A DNA stretch of 64,000 nt from Candidatus Kaistella beijingensis (GTDB taxonomy: Bacteria > Bacteroidota > Bacteroidia > Flavobacteriales > Weeksellaceae): NCBI RefSeq assembly GCF_020084865.1, contig NZ_CP071953.1:1984001-2048000 (forward strand), written 5' to 3'. Below the pieces are notes generated by a model that was not told where the DNA came from, made no database searches, and was given only the letters and a program-made list of their open reading frames with translations. A program made the translations under genes and the position numbers. Below, one piece after another: positions 50,359 through 58,751 of this stretch (position 1 is the stretch's first letter; every line of letters starts with the position of its first letter).

Positions 50359-51579
50359 TCAAGAAAGCATTTTCTGCGCTTTTTTCACGCCTTCAACCAA
50401 AATATCAACTTCTTCAAAAGTATTGTAAACCGCAAAACTCGCGCGAACGGTTCCTGCAATGTCAAAGAAATCCATAATCGGTTGCGTGCAGTGATGTCCG
50501 GTTCTCACAGCAATTCCGAGTTTGTCGAGAATCATTCCAACATCGGAGGCAATTCCAATTCCTTCGAGATTGAAAGATACTACGCCTGTTCTTTTGGCTT
50601 TTTCGCCGTAAATTCTTAAGCCATCGATTTCTAAAAGTTTTTTCTGCGCATAATCCAACAGAGCGTTTTCATGATTCTGAATATTTTCGTGACCGATGTT
50701 TTCCATAAAATCGATTGCTGCTCCTAAAGAAATATTTCCGCCTACATTGGGAGTTCCTGCTTCAAACTTAAAGGGCAAATCTGCATAAGTCGTTTTTTCG
50801 AAAGAGCACGATGCAATCATTTCACCACCGCCATGAAAAGGTTGGATTTTTCTCAAAATTTCTTCTTTTCCATAAAGAATCCCTGTTCCCATGGGTGCGT
50901 ACATTTTATGCCCGGAAAACACAAAGAAATCGCAATCCATTTTTTGCACATCTATTTTCATATGTGGAACAGATTGTGCGCCGTCAATCACGATCAGCGC
51001 ATTTGAATTTGCCCGGGTTTTAGAAATAATCTCGTCAATTGGATTTACAATTCCCAAAGCATTGGAAACTTGATTCACAGAGACAATTTTCGTTTTTTCG
51101 CTTAAATTTTTATCCAAAAAGTCGATTTGCAAAACTCCGTTTTCATCCATAGGAATCACTTTCAATTTTGCTCCGGTTCTTTGGCAGAGCATTTGCCACG
51201 GAACGATATTAGAATGGTGTTCTAAATACGAAATGATGATTTCGTCATCTTTTTTTATCAGATTCGTTAAAGAGTAGGCGATAAGGTTCAAACCTTCCGT
51301 TGTTCCTTTGGTGAAAATTACTTCAAAATCATGTTTCGCATTAATGAATTTTTGAATTTTTCTGCGCGACAGTTCCATTTCTTCCGTTGCCAACTGACTT
51401 AAAGTATGAATTCCCCGATGAACATTGGCATTAATTTCTGTATAATATTTCATCCAGCAATCAAGCACCAATAAAGGTTTTTGCGAGGTTGCCGCATTGT
51501 CGAGATAAACCAAATCCTTACCATTTATTTTTTGTGAGAGAATAGGAAACTGACTGCGAATATTTTGTATATCGAACAT
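50359..51579 (-). CDS. sufS: SufS-type cysteine desulfurase
   Basis: 406 residues, group II desulfurase. PLP Lys in FSGHKMYAPMGTG (near residue 225), active-site Cys in RTGHHCTQPIM (near 365), N-terminal YLDNAATSQKP. Supplies sulphur for FeS clusters. No sufBCD or sufE adjoins it here. Confidence 0.93.
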   Translation of the reverse strand: MFDIQNIRSQFPILSQKINGKDLVYLDNAATSQKPLLVLDCWMKYYTEINANVHRGIHTLSQLATEEMELSRRKIQKFINAKHDFEVIFTKGTTEGLNLIAYSLTNLIKKDDEIIISYLEHHSNIVPWQMLCQRTGAKLKVIPMDENGVLQIDFLDKNLSEKTKIVSVNQVSNALGIVNPIDEIISKTRANSNALIVIDGAQSVPHMKIDVQKMDCDFFVFSGHKMYAPMGTGILYGKEEILRKIQPFHGGGEMIASCSFEKTTYADLPFKFEAGTPNVGGNISLGAAIDFMENIGHENIQNHENALLDYAQKKLLEIDGLRIYGEKAKRTGVVSFNLEGIGIASDVGMILDKLGIAVRTGHHCTQPIMDFFDIAGTVRASFAVYNTFEEVDILVEGVKKAQKMLS

Positions 51580-51651
51580 TTTTATTATTTAGAATGGTTC
51601 AAATTTATGGAATTATAATTCGAGAATTTTATAGATGTGAAAAGAATTGCC

Positions 51652-52788
51652 TCAAAAGTTTTTCGAAACTTCATTCACAATAAATCCAACCTGTTCAGGT
51701 CTTCCTTTTACGTCTTTTGGTTGATCTTTGTAAGTGCCGGTTTTCACGATAACCATCTGTTTTTCAGGAATTAAAATGATATATTGTCCGTAAAGTCCCC
51801 AAAAATAATAATGTTTAATCGCGGCATCATAATTAATCCAAAGTCCCATTCCATAAGCTCCGTTCGAAAGTTTGGTTGGTGTTCTCATTTCTTCCAGGAA
51901 ATTAGAATTCAGTAATTGTACATCGCCTACTTTTCCATTATCCAGAAACAATTGACCTAATTTTGCAAAATCCCGCGAATTGGATTGTATGCAGCAAAAG
52001 GTTTTTTCCATTCCGTTTTCATCAACAGTCCAGTCTGCATTTTGTTCCATTCCGAGGGGTTTCCACAATTTTTCGGACGCATATTCTGCAAGTGGTTTGT
52101 TTACGGCTTTTCGAACTGCAAATCCCAAAAGCTGCGTACTTCCACTTTGGTATTCAAATTTAGTGGCAGGTTTGTTTTTGAATCCGCGTAGAAAAACCGC
52201 TTCTGCTAATGATTTTCCGTAATAGGCTTTTGCGTTTTGAAGGAACGGGTTTTTGTAGTTTTCAGTCCAATCCAATCCCGCCTCCATTTTTGCCAAATCG
52301 CCGATGGTTAAGTCTTTCCCAAATTCCACATTTTTGTAGTTTTCGTAAAAATCAGCGTATTTTACATTCAAATTTTTGATTTTTTCTTCTTCAATGGCTT
52401 TTCCGAGCAACATCACCGTAACCGCTTTTGCCATGGAGAATGAATTGGTTTTTGAAGTTTGATTATAGCTATCCCAATATTCCTCGTGAAGCAATTTGCC
52501 GTTTTTAATAATAAGAAATGAAGCGGTATGAGATTTTTTTAAATCTTCAACTAAAATTTTCGGTAAAAGCTTTTTATTGTAAAGGGAATCTTTAATCCAT
52601 GGTTTAGAATTTCCCTTTGCAATGAGGTGTGAAGGGAAATATTTGCCATCATCAATGGTAGAGCCCGTTTCTCCACGAAGATAAGTTTCCCGAATTCCTT
52701 TGAATAAATAGTCGTAACCAAAACCATAAGTAAGCGCAATCATGAACGCCAAAACAGCAGCGAATCCTCGAAAAACTTTCTTAACCAT
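51652..52788 (-). CDS. Class-C beta-lactamase-family serine hydrolase
   Basis: 378 residues from ATG 52788. One N-terminal hydrophobic segment (signal or anchor). The SxxK motif is in NSFSMAKAVTV (Ser nucleophile and Lys), the YxN-like motif is YQSGS (Y-x-S), and the third motif appears as KTG near the C-terminus (VIVKTGTYKD). Could be an esterase, peptidase or PBP4-like hydrolase; real beta-lactamase activity is not implied. Confidence 0.88.
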   Translation of the reverse strand: MVKKVFRGFAAVLAFMIALTYGFGYDYLFKGIRETYLRGETGSTIDDGKYFPSHLIAKGNSKPWIKDSLYNKKLLPKILVEDLKKSHTASFLIIKNGKLLHEEYWDSYNQTSKTNSFSMAKAVTVMLLGKAIEEEKIKNLNVKYADFYENYKNVEFGKDLTIGDLAKMEAGLDWTENYKNPFLQNAKAYYGKSLAEAVFLRGFKNKPATKFEYQSGSTQLLGFAVRKAVNKPLAEYASEKLWKPLGMEQNADWTVDENGMEKTFCCIQSNSRDFAKLGQLFLDNGKVGDVQLLNSNFLEEMRTPTKLSNGAYGMGLWINYDAAIKHYYFWGLYGQYIILIPEKQMVIVKTGTYKDQPKDVKGRPEQVGFIVNEVSKNF

Positions 52789-52805
52789 TTGCAAAATCTT
52801 TAGAA

Positions 52806-52813
52806 CAAATTTA
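52806..52813 (-). promoter_or_regulatory. -7 promoter element of the serine hydrolase gene
   Basis: TAAATTTG on the minus strand, 17 bases before ATG 52788. It overlaps the end of the pseudogene upstream. Confidence 0.6.
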
Positions 52814-53097
52814 ATGTTTATAAACCACAGTTAAAATCATATTTAAAAACACTTTTTGATTTTTATTAGCGATGGGATTAAGGTTTTTATCTAAGATGAC
52901 GTACTGGAATTTTTTGGTTTTGTCACCCGATTTCCCGTAACCGAAAAGCGTGAAGTAACCGAAAAGATTATCTTTCTGGTCAAACAAGGCGTTGAAACCC
53001 AGATAATCGCCTTTCGCAAGTGTCGCCAAATCCTGCGATTGTGCAGAAGCTAAAGTTTGAAAAATACAAAATAGCAGAATGTAGATTTTTTTCGCAT
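52811..53097 (-). pseudogene. N-terminal fragment of a secreted protein, start out of frame
   Basis: A signal-like stretch (IYILLFCIFQTLASAQ) is followed by LATLAKGDYLGFNALFDQKD, LFGYFTLFGYGKSG and ILDKNLNPIANKN, then a stop: about 95 residues, ending abruptly. The only nearby ATG (53097) is out of frame with the signal peptide; eight A instead of the seven present at 53085-53091 would restore it. The rest of the gene appears deleted. The TTG at 53113 lies within the -7 element and is not a start. Confidence 0.6.
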
Positions 53098-53110
53098 TAA
53101 TTAATTTTAT

Positions 53111-53118
53111 CAAAGATA
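53111..53118 (-). promoter_or_regulatory. -7 promoter element of the broken secreted-protein gene
   Basis: TATCTTTG on the minus strand, 13 bases before the ATG at 53097; promoter retained although the gene is broken. Confidence 0.5.
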
Positions 53119-53200
53119 AAAAATTGATGCTTTTTAAATATGAATTTTTTTGAAGTGTGATTAAAATCGGTGAAGTTCATTTTTCATCTTAAACTGAAGG

Positions 53201-53229
53201 AAAAAAAAGCCTCGAATTTCTCCGAGGCT
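53201..53229 (-). terminator. Intrinsic terminator of glyS
   Basis: On the minus strand AGCCTCG pairs with CGAGGCT, followed by T8. Confidence 0.88.
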
Positions 53230-53254
53230 ATTATAGTTTTATTTTGTCTGAGCA

Positions 53255-54796
53255 TTAAATCTTCTGCAACAAATTTCTAAAGTTGGTCTTCTCGTCAATA
53301 ATTCTTCTTAAATCTGCAACAGCAACTCTTTCTTGCTTCATCGTATCTCGGTCTCTTAAAGTTACCGTGTTGTCTGTCAAAGAATCGTGGTCAACAGTGA
53401 TACAGAAAGGTGTTCCGATTGCATCTTGCCTTCTGTAACGTTTTCCGATGCTGTCTTTTTCTTCGTAAATCACGTTGAAATCGTATTTCAAATCGTTGAA
53501 GATTTTTTCGCCGTATTCACCAAGTCCATCTTTTTTCATTAAAGGTAAAATCGCCGCTTTCACAGGAGCTAAAGCAGGTGGAAGTGTAAGAACCGTTCTT
53601 TCTGAACCGTCTTCTAAAACCTCATCTTTCAAACAGTTAGAGAAAATTGCCAAGAACAGTCTGTCCAATCCAACCGACGTTTCTACCACGTAAGGAACAT
53701 AGGTCTCGTTTCTTTCCGGATCAAAATATTGTAATTTTCTTCCCGAAAACTTTTCGTGAGCCGCCAAATCGAAATCGGTTCGGGAATGGATTCCTTCCAA
53801 TTCTTTAAATCCAAATGGAAACTTGAATTCAATATCTGCAGCAGCATTTGCGTAATGCGCCAATTTTTCGTGATCGTGGAATTTGTAGTTATCGGAACCT
53901 AAACCTAAAGCCAAATGCCAATTCAAACGTTTTTGTTTCCATTCTTCATAGAAAGAAAGTTCCGTTCCCGGTGGAACAAAATACTGCATTTCCATTTGTT
54001 CAAATTCACGCATTCTGAATATGAACTGTCTTGCAACGATTTCATTTCTAAATGCTTTACCGATTTGAGCAATTCCGAAAGGTAATTTATGGCGGGAAGT
54101 TTTTTGAACATTCAAAAAATTTACAAAAATCCCTTGTGCAGTTTCCGGACGAAGATATAAATCAGTCGCGTTTTCAGAAGCGGCGCCTAATTTGGTTCCG
54201 AACATCAAGTTGAACTGACGAACATCGGTCCAATTTTTTGAACCAGTTTCCGGATCGGCAATTTCGAGTTCTTCAATCAAAGCTTTTACATCGGCTAAAT
54301 CATTGTTTTCCAACGAGCGAGCCATTCTTTTCAGAATGGTGTCCTGTTTTTCACGGTATTCCAAAACTCTTGGATTGGTCGATTCAAACTGTGCTTTGTC
54401 GAAAGCGTCGCCAAATCTTTTTTCCGCTTTTTCAATTTCCTTTTGCGCTTTGTCTTCTAATTTCGCACAATAATCTTCAAGCAAAACATCGGCTCTGAAA
54501 CGTTTTTTCGAATCTTTGTTGTCAATCAAAGGATCATTGAAAGCATCGACGTGACCGCTCGCTTTCCAAATGGTTGGATGCATGAAAATCGCAGAATCGA
54601 TTCCCACAATATTATCATTGAGCTGAACCATCGCTTTCCACCAATATTGCTTGATGTTGTTTTTCAGTTCCGCACCGTTTTGTCCGTAATCGTAAATCGC
54701 CGAAAGTCCGTCATAAATTTCACTTGAAGGAAAAATAAATCCGTACTCTTTCGCATGTGAAATCAGTTTCTTGAAAACATCTTCCTGTTTTGCCAT
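53255..54796 (-). CDS. glyS: Glycine--tRNA ligase (single-chain, alpha2 type)
   Basis: 513 residues from ATG 54796 (MAKQEDVFKKLISHAKEYGF). Class II core: motif 2 region FGIAQIGKAFRNEIVARQFI FRMREFEQMEMQ (split here), motif 3 region with SVGLDRLFLAIFSN, and the C-terminal anticodon-binding domain (LPPALAPVKAAILPL). The single-chain bacterial/eukaryotic-type enzyme, not the alpha/beta tetramer. The frame to 54850 includes the promoter and is not used. Confidence 0.95.
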   Translation of the reverse strand: MAKQEDVFKKLISHAKEYGFIFPSSEIYDGLSAIYDYGQNGAELKNNIKQYWWKAMVQLNDNIVGIDSAIFMHPTIWKASGHVDAFNDPLIDNKDSKKRFRADVLLEDYCAKLEDKAQKEIEKAEKRFGDAFDKAQFESTNPRVLEYREKQDTILKRMARSLENNDLADVKALIEELEIADPETGSKNWTDVRQFNLMFGTKLGAASENATDLYLRPETAQGIFVNFLNVQKTSRHKLPFGIAQIGKAFRNEIVARQFIFRMREFEQMEMQYFVPPGTELSFYEEWKQKRLNWHLALGLGSDNYKFHDHEKLAHYANAAADIEFKFPFGFKELEGIHSRTDFDLAAHEKFSGRKLQYFDPERNETYVPYVVETSVGLDRLFLAIFSNCLKDEVLEDGSERTVLTLPPALAPVKAAILPLMKKDGLGEYGEKIFNDLKYDFNVIYEEKDSIGKRYRRQDAIGTPFCITVDHDSLTDNTVTLRDRDTMKQERVAVADLRRIIDEKTNFRNLLQKI

Positions 54797-54813
54797 CGTT
54801 TTTAGAATTTGTG

Positions 54814-54821
54814 CAAAAATA
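54814..54821 (-). promoter_or_regulatory. -7 promoter element of glyS
   Basis: TATTTTTG followed by C on the minus strand, 17 bases before ATG 54796; it overlaps the dyad at 54817-54839. Confidence 0.62.
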
Positions 54822-54839
54822 GGGAAATTTTCCCTATTT
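54817..54839. promoter_or_regulatory. Perfect 23-bp dyad over the glyS promoter
   Basis: AAATAGGGAAA and TTTCCCTATTT around a single T. On the minus strand it ends in the -7 element of glyS. It can be an operator for glyS or the terminator of the small gene at 54882 (stem followed by TTTTTG), or both. Confidence 0.55.
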
Positions 54840-54881
54840 ACTCTTGGCAATTAATTGTGCAAAATAAATCTTCAATGATCG

Positions 54882-55097
54882 TTATAGATTAATTCGGGTA
54901 ATATAAGACTGCTCTAGATTAACGGCAGTTTTATAAGGTCTGAATTCGGTATAAAACGGTTTTCCCGCAATGGTTACTTTAAATGTTCTAGAAGAGTCCG
55001 TTGGTCTTTTTAGATAAACGTAATCCTGTTTTTCTTTAATTTGCGAAAACAAAAAAATGGTCCAAAAGAGCAAAGCGAAAGTTGAAAGTTTTTTCAT
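54882..55097 (-). CDS. Small secreted protein of unknown function
   Basis: 71 residues: signal peptide MKKLSTFALLFWTIFLFSQ, then a basic, aromatic mature part (DYVYLKRPTDSSRTFKVTIA, FYTEFRPYKTAV). No family recognised. Complete, with an ATG start; no exact promoter word within 40 bases. Confidence 0.6.
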   Translation of the reverse strand: MKKLSTFALLFWTIFLFSQIKEKQDYVYLKRPTDSSRTFKVTIAGKPFYTEFRPYKTAVNLEQSYITRINL

Positions 55098-55207
55098 TGT
55101 TGTAATATGTTATACCGATTTTAACATTTTTTAACAAAAAATTAAGATTTTATTGACATTTTTATTTTGTCTTCGATTTTCTTAAATTTACGCAACAAAA
55201 TTTCCTG

Positions 55208-56212
55208 ATGTACAAATCACTGATTCGCCCCATTCTATTCAAATTCGATCCTGAAGAAGTTCATTATTTCACCTTTAATATTCTTAAAAATTTCGGCTTT
55301 CTGAACAAATTACTTTTTCCAAAACCTTTGGAAGACAAAAGATTGGAACGTGAAGTTTTTGGTTTAAAGTTTAAAAATCCCGTTGGTTTGGCGGCAGGTT
55401 TCGACAAGGATGCGAAAATGTTCAGCGAACTTTCTGAATTAGGATTCGGGTTTATTGAAATCGGAACTTTAACGCCAAAACCTCAAGAGGGAAATCCGAA
55501 AAAAAGGTTGTTCAGATTGATAGAAGATTCTGCCATCATCAACAGAATGGGTTTTAACAATGGCGGAGTTGATGCGGCTGTAGAACGGTTGAAGAAAAAC
55601 AAAAACGTCTTAATCGGCGGAAATATCGGCAAAAATAAAGTCACCCCAAATGAAGACGCCGTCAATGATTATATCATTTGCTTCGAAAAATTATTCAATC
55701 ATGTGGATTATTTTGTGGTAAATGTTTCATCTCCAAACACGCCAAATCTTCGGGCTTTGCAGGAGAAAGAACCTTTGAAAGAACTTTTGGGCACTTTGCA
55801 GAAACTCAATTCAGAAAAGGAAAAACCAAAACCAATTCTTTTAAAAATCGCACCCGATTTAACCGATGAACAACTTTTAGACATCATCGAAATTGTAAAC
55901 GAAACAAAAATTGCGGGCGTTATCGCCACAAATACAACACTTTCAAGAGAAAATTTAGTTTCAGAAAACAAAAAAGAAACAGGTGGTCTCTCGGGAAAAC
56001 CTTTAACAAAACGTTCCACAGAAGTCATCCGATTTCTTTCCGAAAAAAGCGGAAAAGCTTTTCCAATTATCGGCGTTGGTGGAATTCACACAGCAGAAGA
56101 TGCTCTAGAGAAATTGGAAGCGGGAGCAAGTTTAATTCAACTTTATACCGGATTTATTTATGAAGGACCAAATTTGATTTCCGATATCAACAAAGCGTTG
56201 TTAGCGCTTTAA
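55208..56212 (+). CDS. pyrD: Quinone-dependent dihydroorotate dehydrogenase (class 2)
   Basis: 334 residues. N-terminal helical membrane-association segment ([20 protein letters not shown]) marks class 2. FMN/substrate motifs: [52 protein letters not shown] (catalytic Ser), [29 protein letters not shown]. Oxidises dihydroorotate with membrane quinones. Its stop codon sits at the axis of a 33-bp palindrome. Confidence 0.96.
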   Translation: MYKSLIRPILFKFDPEEVHYFTFNILKNFGFLNKLLFPKPLEDKRLEREVFGLKFKNPVGLAAGFDKDAKMFSELSELGFGFIEIGTLTPKPQEGNPKKRLFRLIEDSAIINRMGFNNGGVDAAVERLKKNKNVLIGGNIGKNKVTPNEDAVNDYIICFEKLFNHVDYFVVNVSSPNTPNLRALQEKEPLKELLGTLQKLNSEKEKPKPILLKIAPDLTDEQLLDIIEIVNETKIAGVIATNTTLSRENLVSENKKETGGLSGKPLTKRSTEVIRFLSEKSGKAFPIIGVGGIHTAEDALEKLEAGASLIQLYTGFIYEGPNLISDINKALLAL

Positions 56213-56226
56213 GCGCTAACAACGCT
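56194..56226. repeat. 33-bp perfect palindrome centred on the pyrD stop codon
   Basis: AGCGTTGTTAGCGCTT (56194-56209) and its exact complement (56211-56226) around T56210, the first base of TAA. No T run follows on the + strand; on the minus strand only TTTG follows. Confidence 0.7.
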
Positions 56227-56233
56227 CCCTCCA

Positions 56234-56740
56234 TTAGAAGTTATAACTCAACCCAATTCCATTGTCATTCACATTAAATTGCAAAAAATTAGCATTTGAA
56301 GAAGATTCGAATTTATTTTCAGTTTCCACTCCTTTTCTAATTTTCTTGTTTCCAACCACCGAAAAAGGAACAGCAACTGCTACAACACCAAGTCCAATTC
56401 CAACCAAAGTCCATCCTGGTTTTTTAGTTTTTATTTTTGTGGAATAGCCAGTGTAGGGATCGATGTACACAGAATCTTTATTGCTGGACAAAGCGTTTGG
56501 TAAACCTGCACCAATTAATAATCCGCCACCAAAACCTAAAATATTCGCCAAAGTTCGGGAGCTTCTGCCGTTACTAATATAGTCTTTAGCAACAAGATTG
56601 GTAAATTGCGTTTTGTACTCAGAAAGTTTGTAGGTAACGCCGTCTTTCTCAAATTTTGTAGCGCTTTTATTGAGCTTAATTTCCTGTGAAAAAGAAAATG
56701 TAAAAAAGAAAACGGCTAAAATTGTAAAAATGTTTTTCAT
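56234..56740 (-). CDS. Secreted or envelope protein of unknown function
   Basis: 168 residues. Signal peptide (MKNIFTILAVFFFTFSFSQ). Two Gly-rich hydrophobic stretches (ILGFGGGLLIGAGL near 68 and LVGIGLGVVAVAVPFSVVG near 112) could be membrane-inserted; the rest is polar and it ends in LSYNF, an outer-membrane-type last strand. No family recognised. Confidence 0.7.
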   Translation of the reverse strand: MKNIFTILAVFFFTFSFSQEIKLNKSATKFEKDGVTYKLSEYKTQFTNLVAKDYISNGRSSRTLANILGFGGGLLIGAGLPNALSSNKDSVYIDPYTGYSTKIKTKKPGWTLVGIGLGVVAVAVPFSVVGNKKIRKGVETENKFESSSNANFLQFNVNDNGIGLSYNF

Positions 56741-56751
56741 ATTTTTTTTAA

Positions 56752-56759
56752 CAAATTTA
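56752..56759 (-). promoter_or_regulatory. -7 promoter element of the envelope protein gene
   Basis: TAAATTTG on the minus strand, 11 bases before the ATG at 56740. It lies just past the stop of the DUF445 gene. Confidence 0.6.
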
Positions 56760-56762
56760 AAT

Positions 56763-58007
56763 TTAAATAAAGAAATTCGCCACCGTATAAATAATCAACC
56801 CAACCAAACCGCCGACTACAGTTCCGTTCACTCGAATAAACTGCAAATCTTTTCCCACTTCCAATTCCAATTTTTCGCTCAATTCTTTTCCTTGCCAATT
56901 TCCAACGGTTGAACTGATTAAATCGCCGAATTGATGCGTGTTTTTTAAAATATATTTATAAGCAGTTACCCGAACCCAATGGTCGATTTTATGTTGAAAT
57001 TTCTCATCGGTTTGTAGATTTTGTGATAACTCAGAAAGATTTTTCTTGAGATAAGTTTTCAACGCAGATTGTTCTTCTTCCAATTCCTTCGACAAAGATT
57101 TTTTAATAGAGATCCAAATGTCTTTTGAATATTGATGAAGTTTTTCCTCTTTCAAGAAATCATTTTTAATACCACGAAATTCGTCTTCCCATTTTTGTTC
57201 GGTCTGAACTTCCTGTGAAAAAGAATAGAGTTTTTTGGTGATTTCATTGCGAAGTGAATGGTTTTCATCGTTTTCCACTTCGTCAAAATATTTCGAAAGT
57301 CCGGAAGTAATTTTCTCGGCAATTGCATCATCCACAAATTTCGGAACCAGGAAATAACTTTCTTTTTTTACGCGTTCTTTCACCATTTCCTGATTATTTA
57401 CAACATAATCTTTAATTTGTTTGGAAAGATTGGTGATGAGTCTTTGATGGTCGTTTTTATTCAAAACATATTCGATTCCGTTTCCCACGATTTGATTGAT
57501 TTTCAAATCATCCGACATTTCTTTTGCCTTTTTTCCGATGAAATTTACCACCGCAGAATCATCCAGTTTATTCAAAATATCGAGCACAATATTGGAAACT
57601 TCGTTCACCAATTTATCTTGATTTCTTTCCTTCGAAAGCCAATCTCCCACAAAGTGAGAAACTTTTAATTTTTGAATATACGGACGAATATTTTGCGGCG
57701 AAAGAAAATTAGAAACCACAAAATTCCCGAGATTGTCACCGATTCTTTCCTTGCTGTTTTCAATCAAGTTCGTGTGTGGAATTTTTAAACCTAAAGGATA
57801 ATTGAAAAGAGCAGTTACTGCAAACCAATCCGCCAAAGCTCCAACCATCGCCGCTTCGGAAAAAGCTCGAATATAGCCAATCCAATGCGAGTTATCATTT
57901 TTTTGAAGAATGGTCGTTATAATAAAAATAACAGTCATCAGAACAAAAAGTCCTGTAGCGAATGCTTTATATTTACGCAGCTGTTTGCGTTTTAGTTCGT
58001 CGTTCAT
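56763..58007 (-). CDS. DUF445 family membrane protein (YjiN-like)
   Basis: 414 residues. One N-terminal transmembrane segment (residues 15-34), the family segment AMVGALADWFAVTALFNYPL followed by KIPHTNLIENSKERIGDNLG, a long helical/coiled-coil middle, and a C-terminal transmembrane helix (VGGLVGLIIYTVANFFI). Function unknown. Start is six bases from its -7 element. Confidence 0.9.
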   Translation of the reverse strand: MNDELKRKQLRKYKAFATGLFVLMTVIFIITTILQKNDNSHWIGYIRAFSEAAMVGALADWFAVTALFNYPLGLKIPHTNLIENSKERIGDNLGNFVVSNFLSPQNIRPYIQKLKVSHFVGDWLSKERNQDKLVNEVSNIVLDILNKLDDSAVVNFIGKKAKEMSDDLKINQIVGNGIEYVLNKNDHQRLITNLSKQIKDYVVNNQEMVKERVKKESYFLVPKFVDDAIAEKITSGLSKYFDEVENDENHSLRNEITKKLYSFSQEVQTEQKWEDEFRGIKNDFLKEEKLHQYSKDIWISIKKSLSKELEEEQSALKTYLKKNLSELSQNLQTDEKFQHKIDHWVRVTAYKYILKNTHQFGDLISSTVGNWQGKELSEKLELEVGKDLQFIRVNGTVVGGLVGLIIYTVANFFI

Positions 58008-58013
58008 TTAAAT

Positions 58014-58021
58014 CAAAATTA
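58014..58021 (-). promoter_or_regulatory. -7 promoter element of the DUF445 gene
   Basis: TAATTTTG on the minus strand, six bases before ATG 58007. Confidence 0.65.
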
Positions 58022-58022
58022 C

Positions 58023-58030
58023 TAAATTTG
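58023..58030 (+). promoter_or_regulatory. -7 promoter element of msrB
   Basis: TAAATTTG, six bases before ATG 58037 and one base from the opposite-strand -7 element. GGAGG at 58030-58034 looks like a Shine-Dalgarno site but lies only two bases from the ATG. Confidence 0.65.
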
Positions 58031-58036
58031 GAGGTA

Positions 58037-58567
58037 ATGAAATTAATTTCGTTCATATTTACGTTCCTTTTTCTGCAAACTTGTTCGCAGACCAAAAAAC
58101 CTATAAACACCGCCACAATGGAAAATCCTATAACAAAAAACAATCCATATTACTCAAGAACCGACCGAACAAAACTGAACGTTCCCAATTCTGAATGGAA
58201 AAAAATACTGCCTGAACATTTGTATGCAGTTGCTCGAGAAGCTGCCACAGAAAGACCTTTCACGGGAAAATACAATGATTTTGATGAATTGGGAGAATAT
58301 TATTGTGCGGTTTGCGGAAATCATCTGTTCCGTTCGGATGCAAAATTTTCTTCCACTTGCGGATGGCCAAGTTTTTTTGAAGCAGATAAACAGGGAACTG
58401 CTTATCACCGCGATTCTTCTTTTGGAATGGAACGAATTGAAGTGGTTTGCAAACGTTGCGATTCGCATCTCGGTCATGTTTTTAATGACGGTCCACCTCC
58501 AACAGGAATGAGATACTGCATGAATTCGGTGAGTTTGGATTTCGTTCCGGATTCAGAAAAAAAATAA
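58037..58567 (+). CDS. msrB: Peptide-methionine (R)-S-oxide reductase, lipoprotein form
   Basis: 176 residues from ATG 58037. Lipoprotein-like signal ending LFLQTCSQ (Cys near 16), then the MsrB domain: zinc Cys pairs in YCAVCGNHLF and CKRCDSHLGH, FSSTCGWPSF, and RYCMNSVSLDF with the catalytic Cys. Repairs oxidised methionine, here presumably outside the cytoplasm. The frame from 57962 overlaps the divergent gene and is not used. Confidence 0.94.
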   Translation: MKLISFIFTFLFLQTCSQTKKPINTATMENPITKNNPYYSRTDRTKLNVPNSEWKKILPEHLYAVAREAATERPFTGKYNDFDELGEYYCAVCGNHLFRSDAKFSSTCGWPSFFEADKQGTAYHRDSSFGMERIEVVCKRCDSHLGHVFNDGPPPTGMRYCMNSVSLDFVPDSEKK

Positions 58568-58601
58568 AAAAATTGCGGAATCATAAGTTCCGCAATTTTT
58601 T
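58568..58601. terminator. Terminator of msrB (bidirectional)
   Basis: A 13-bp perfect stem AAAAATTGCGGAA / TTCCGCAATTTTT with a seven-base loop and T run. Confidence 0.88.
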
Positions 58602-58610
58602 GTATTCTTT

Positions 58611-58744
58611 ACCGCAAAAGTTACAGGAGAAATAACTGTAAAAATATTGCAAATCAAATAAACTTTGATTTCATCTTTGTGAGCTTTACAAATCTAAATA
58701 TTCATACTTTACCCAACAAACAAAACTCTTGTGACTTTTGCGGT
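58611..58744. repeat. Degraded CGCAAAG/CTTTGCG-type dispersed repeat
   Basis: ACCGCAAAAGTTAC (58611-58624) and GTGACTTTTGCGGT (58731-58744) are inverted partners. Between them ATCTTTGTGAGCTTTACAAA keeps CTTT words at 11-bp spacing. I recall this type as common between Bacteroidota genes. It ends seven bases from the stop of the next gene. Confidence 0.55.
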
Positions 58745-58751
58745 TTAAAAA

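Noticed and set aside
51652..52788. Antibiotic-resistance beta-lactamase
   Set aside because: Has the general SxxK fold motifs but a YxS second motif and the profile of the broad esterase/peptidase group; no basis for resistance.
58030..58034. GGAGG as a Shine-Dalgarno site for msrB
   Set aside because: Too close to the ATG (two bases) and overlapping the -7 element, so unlikely to act as one.
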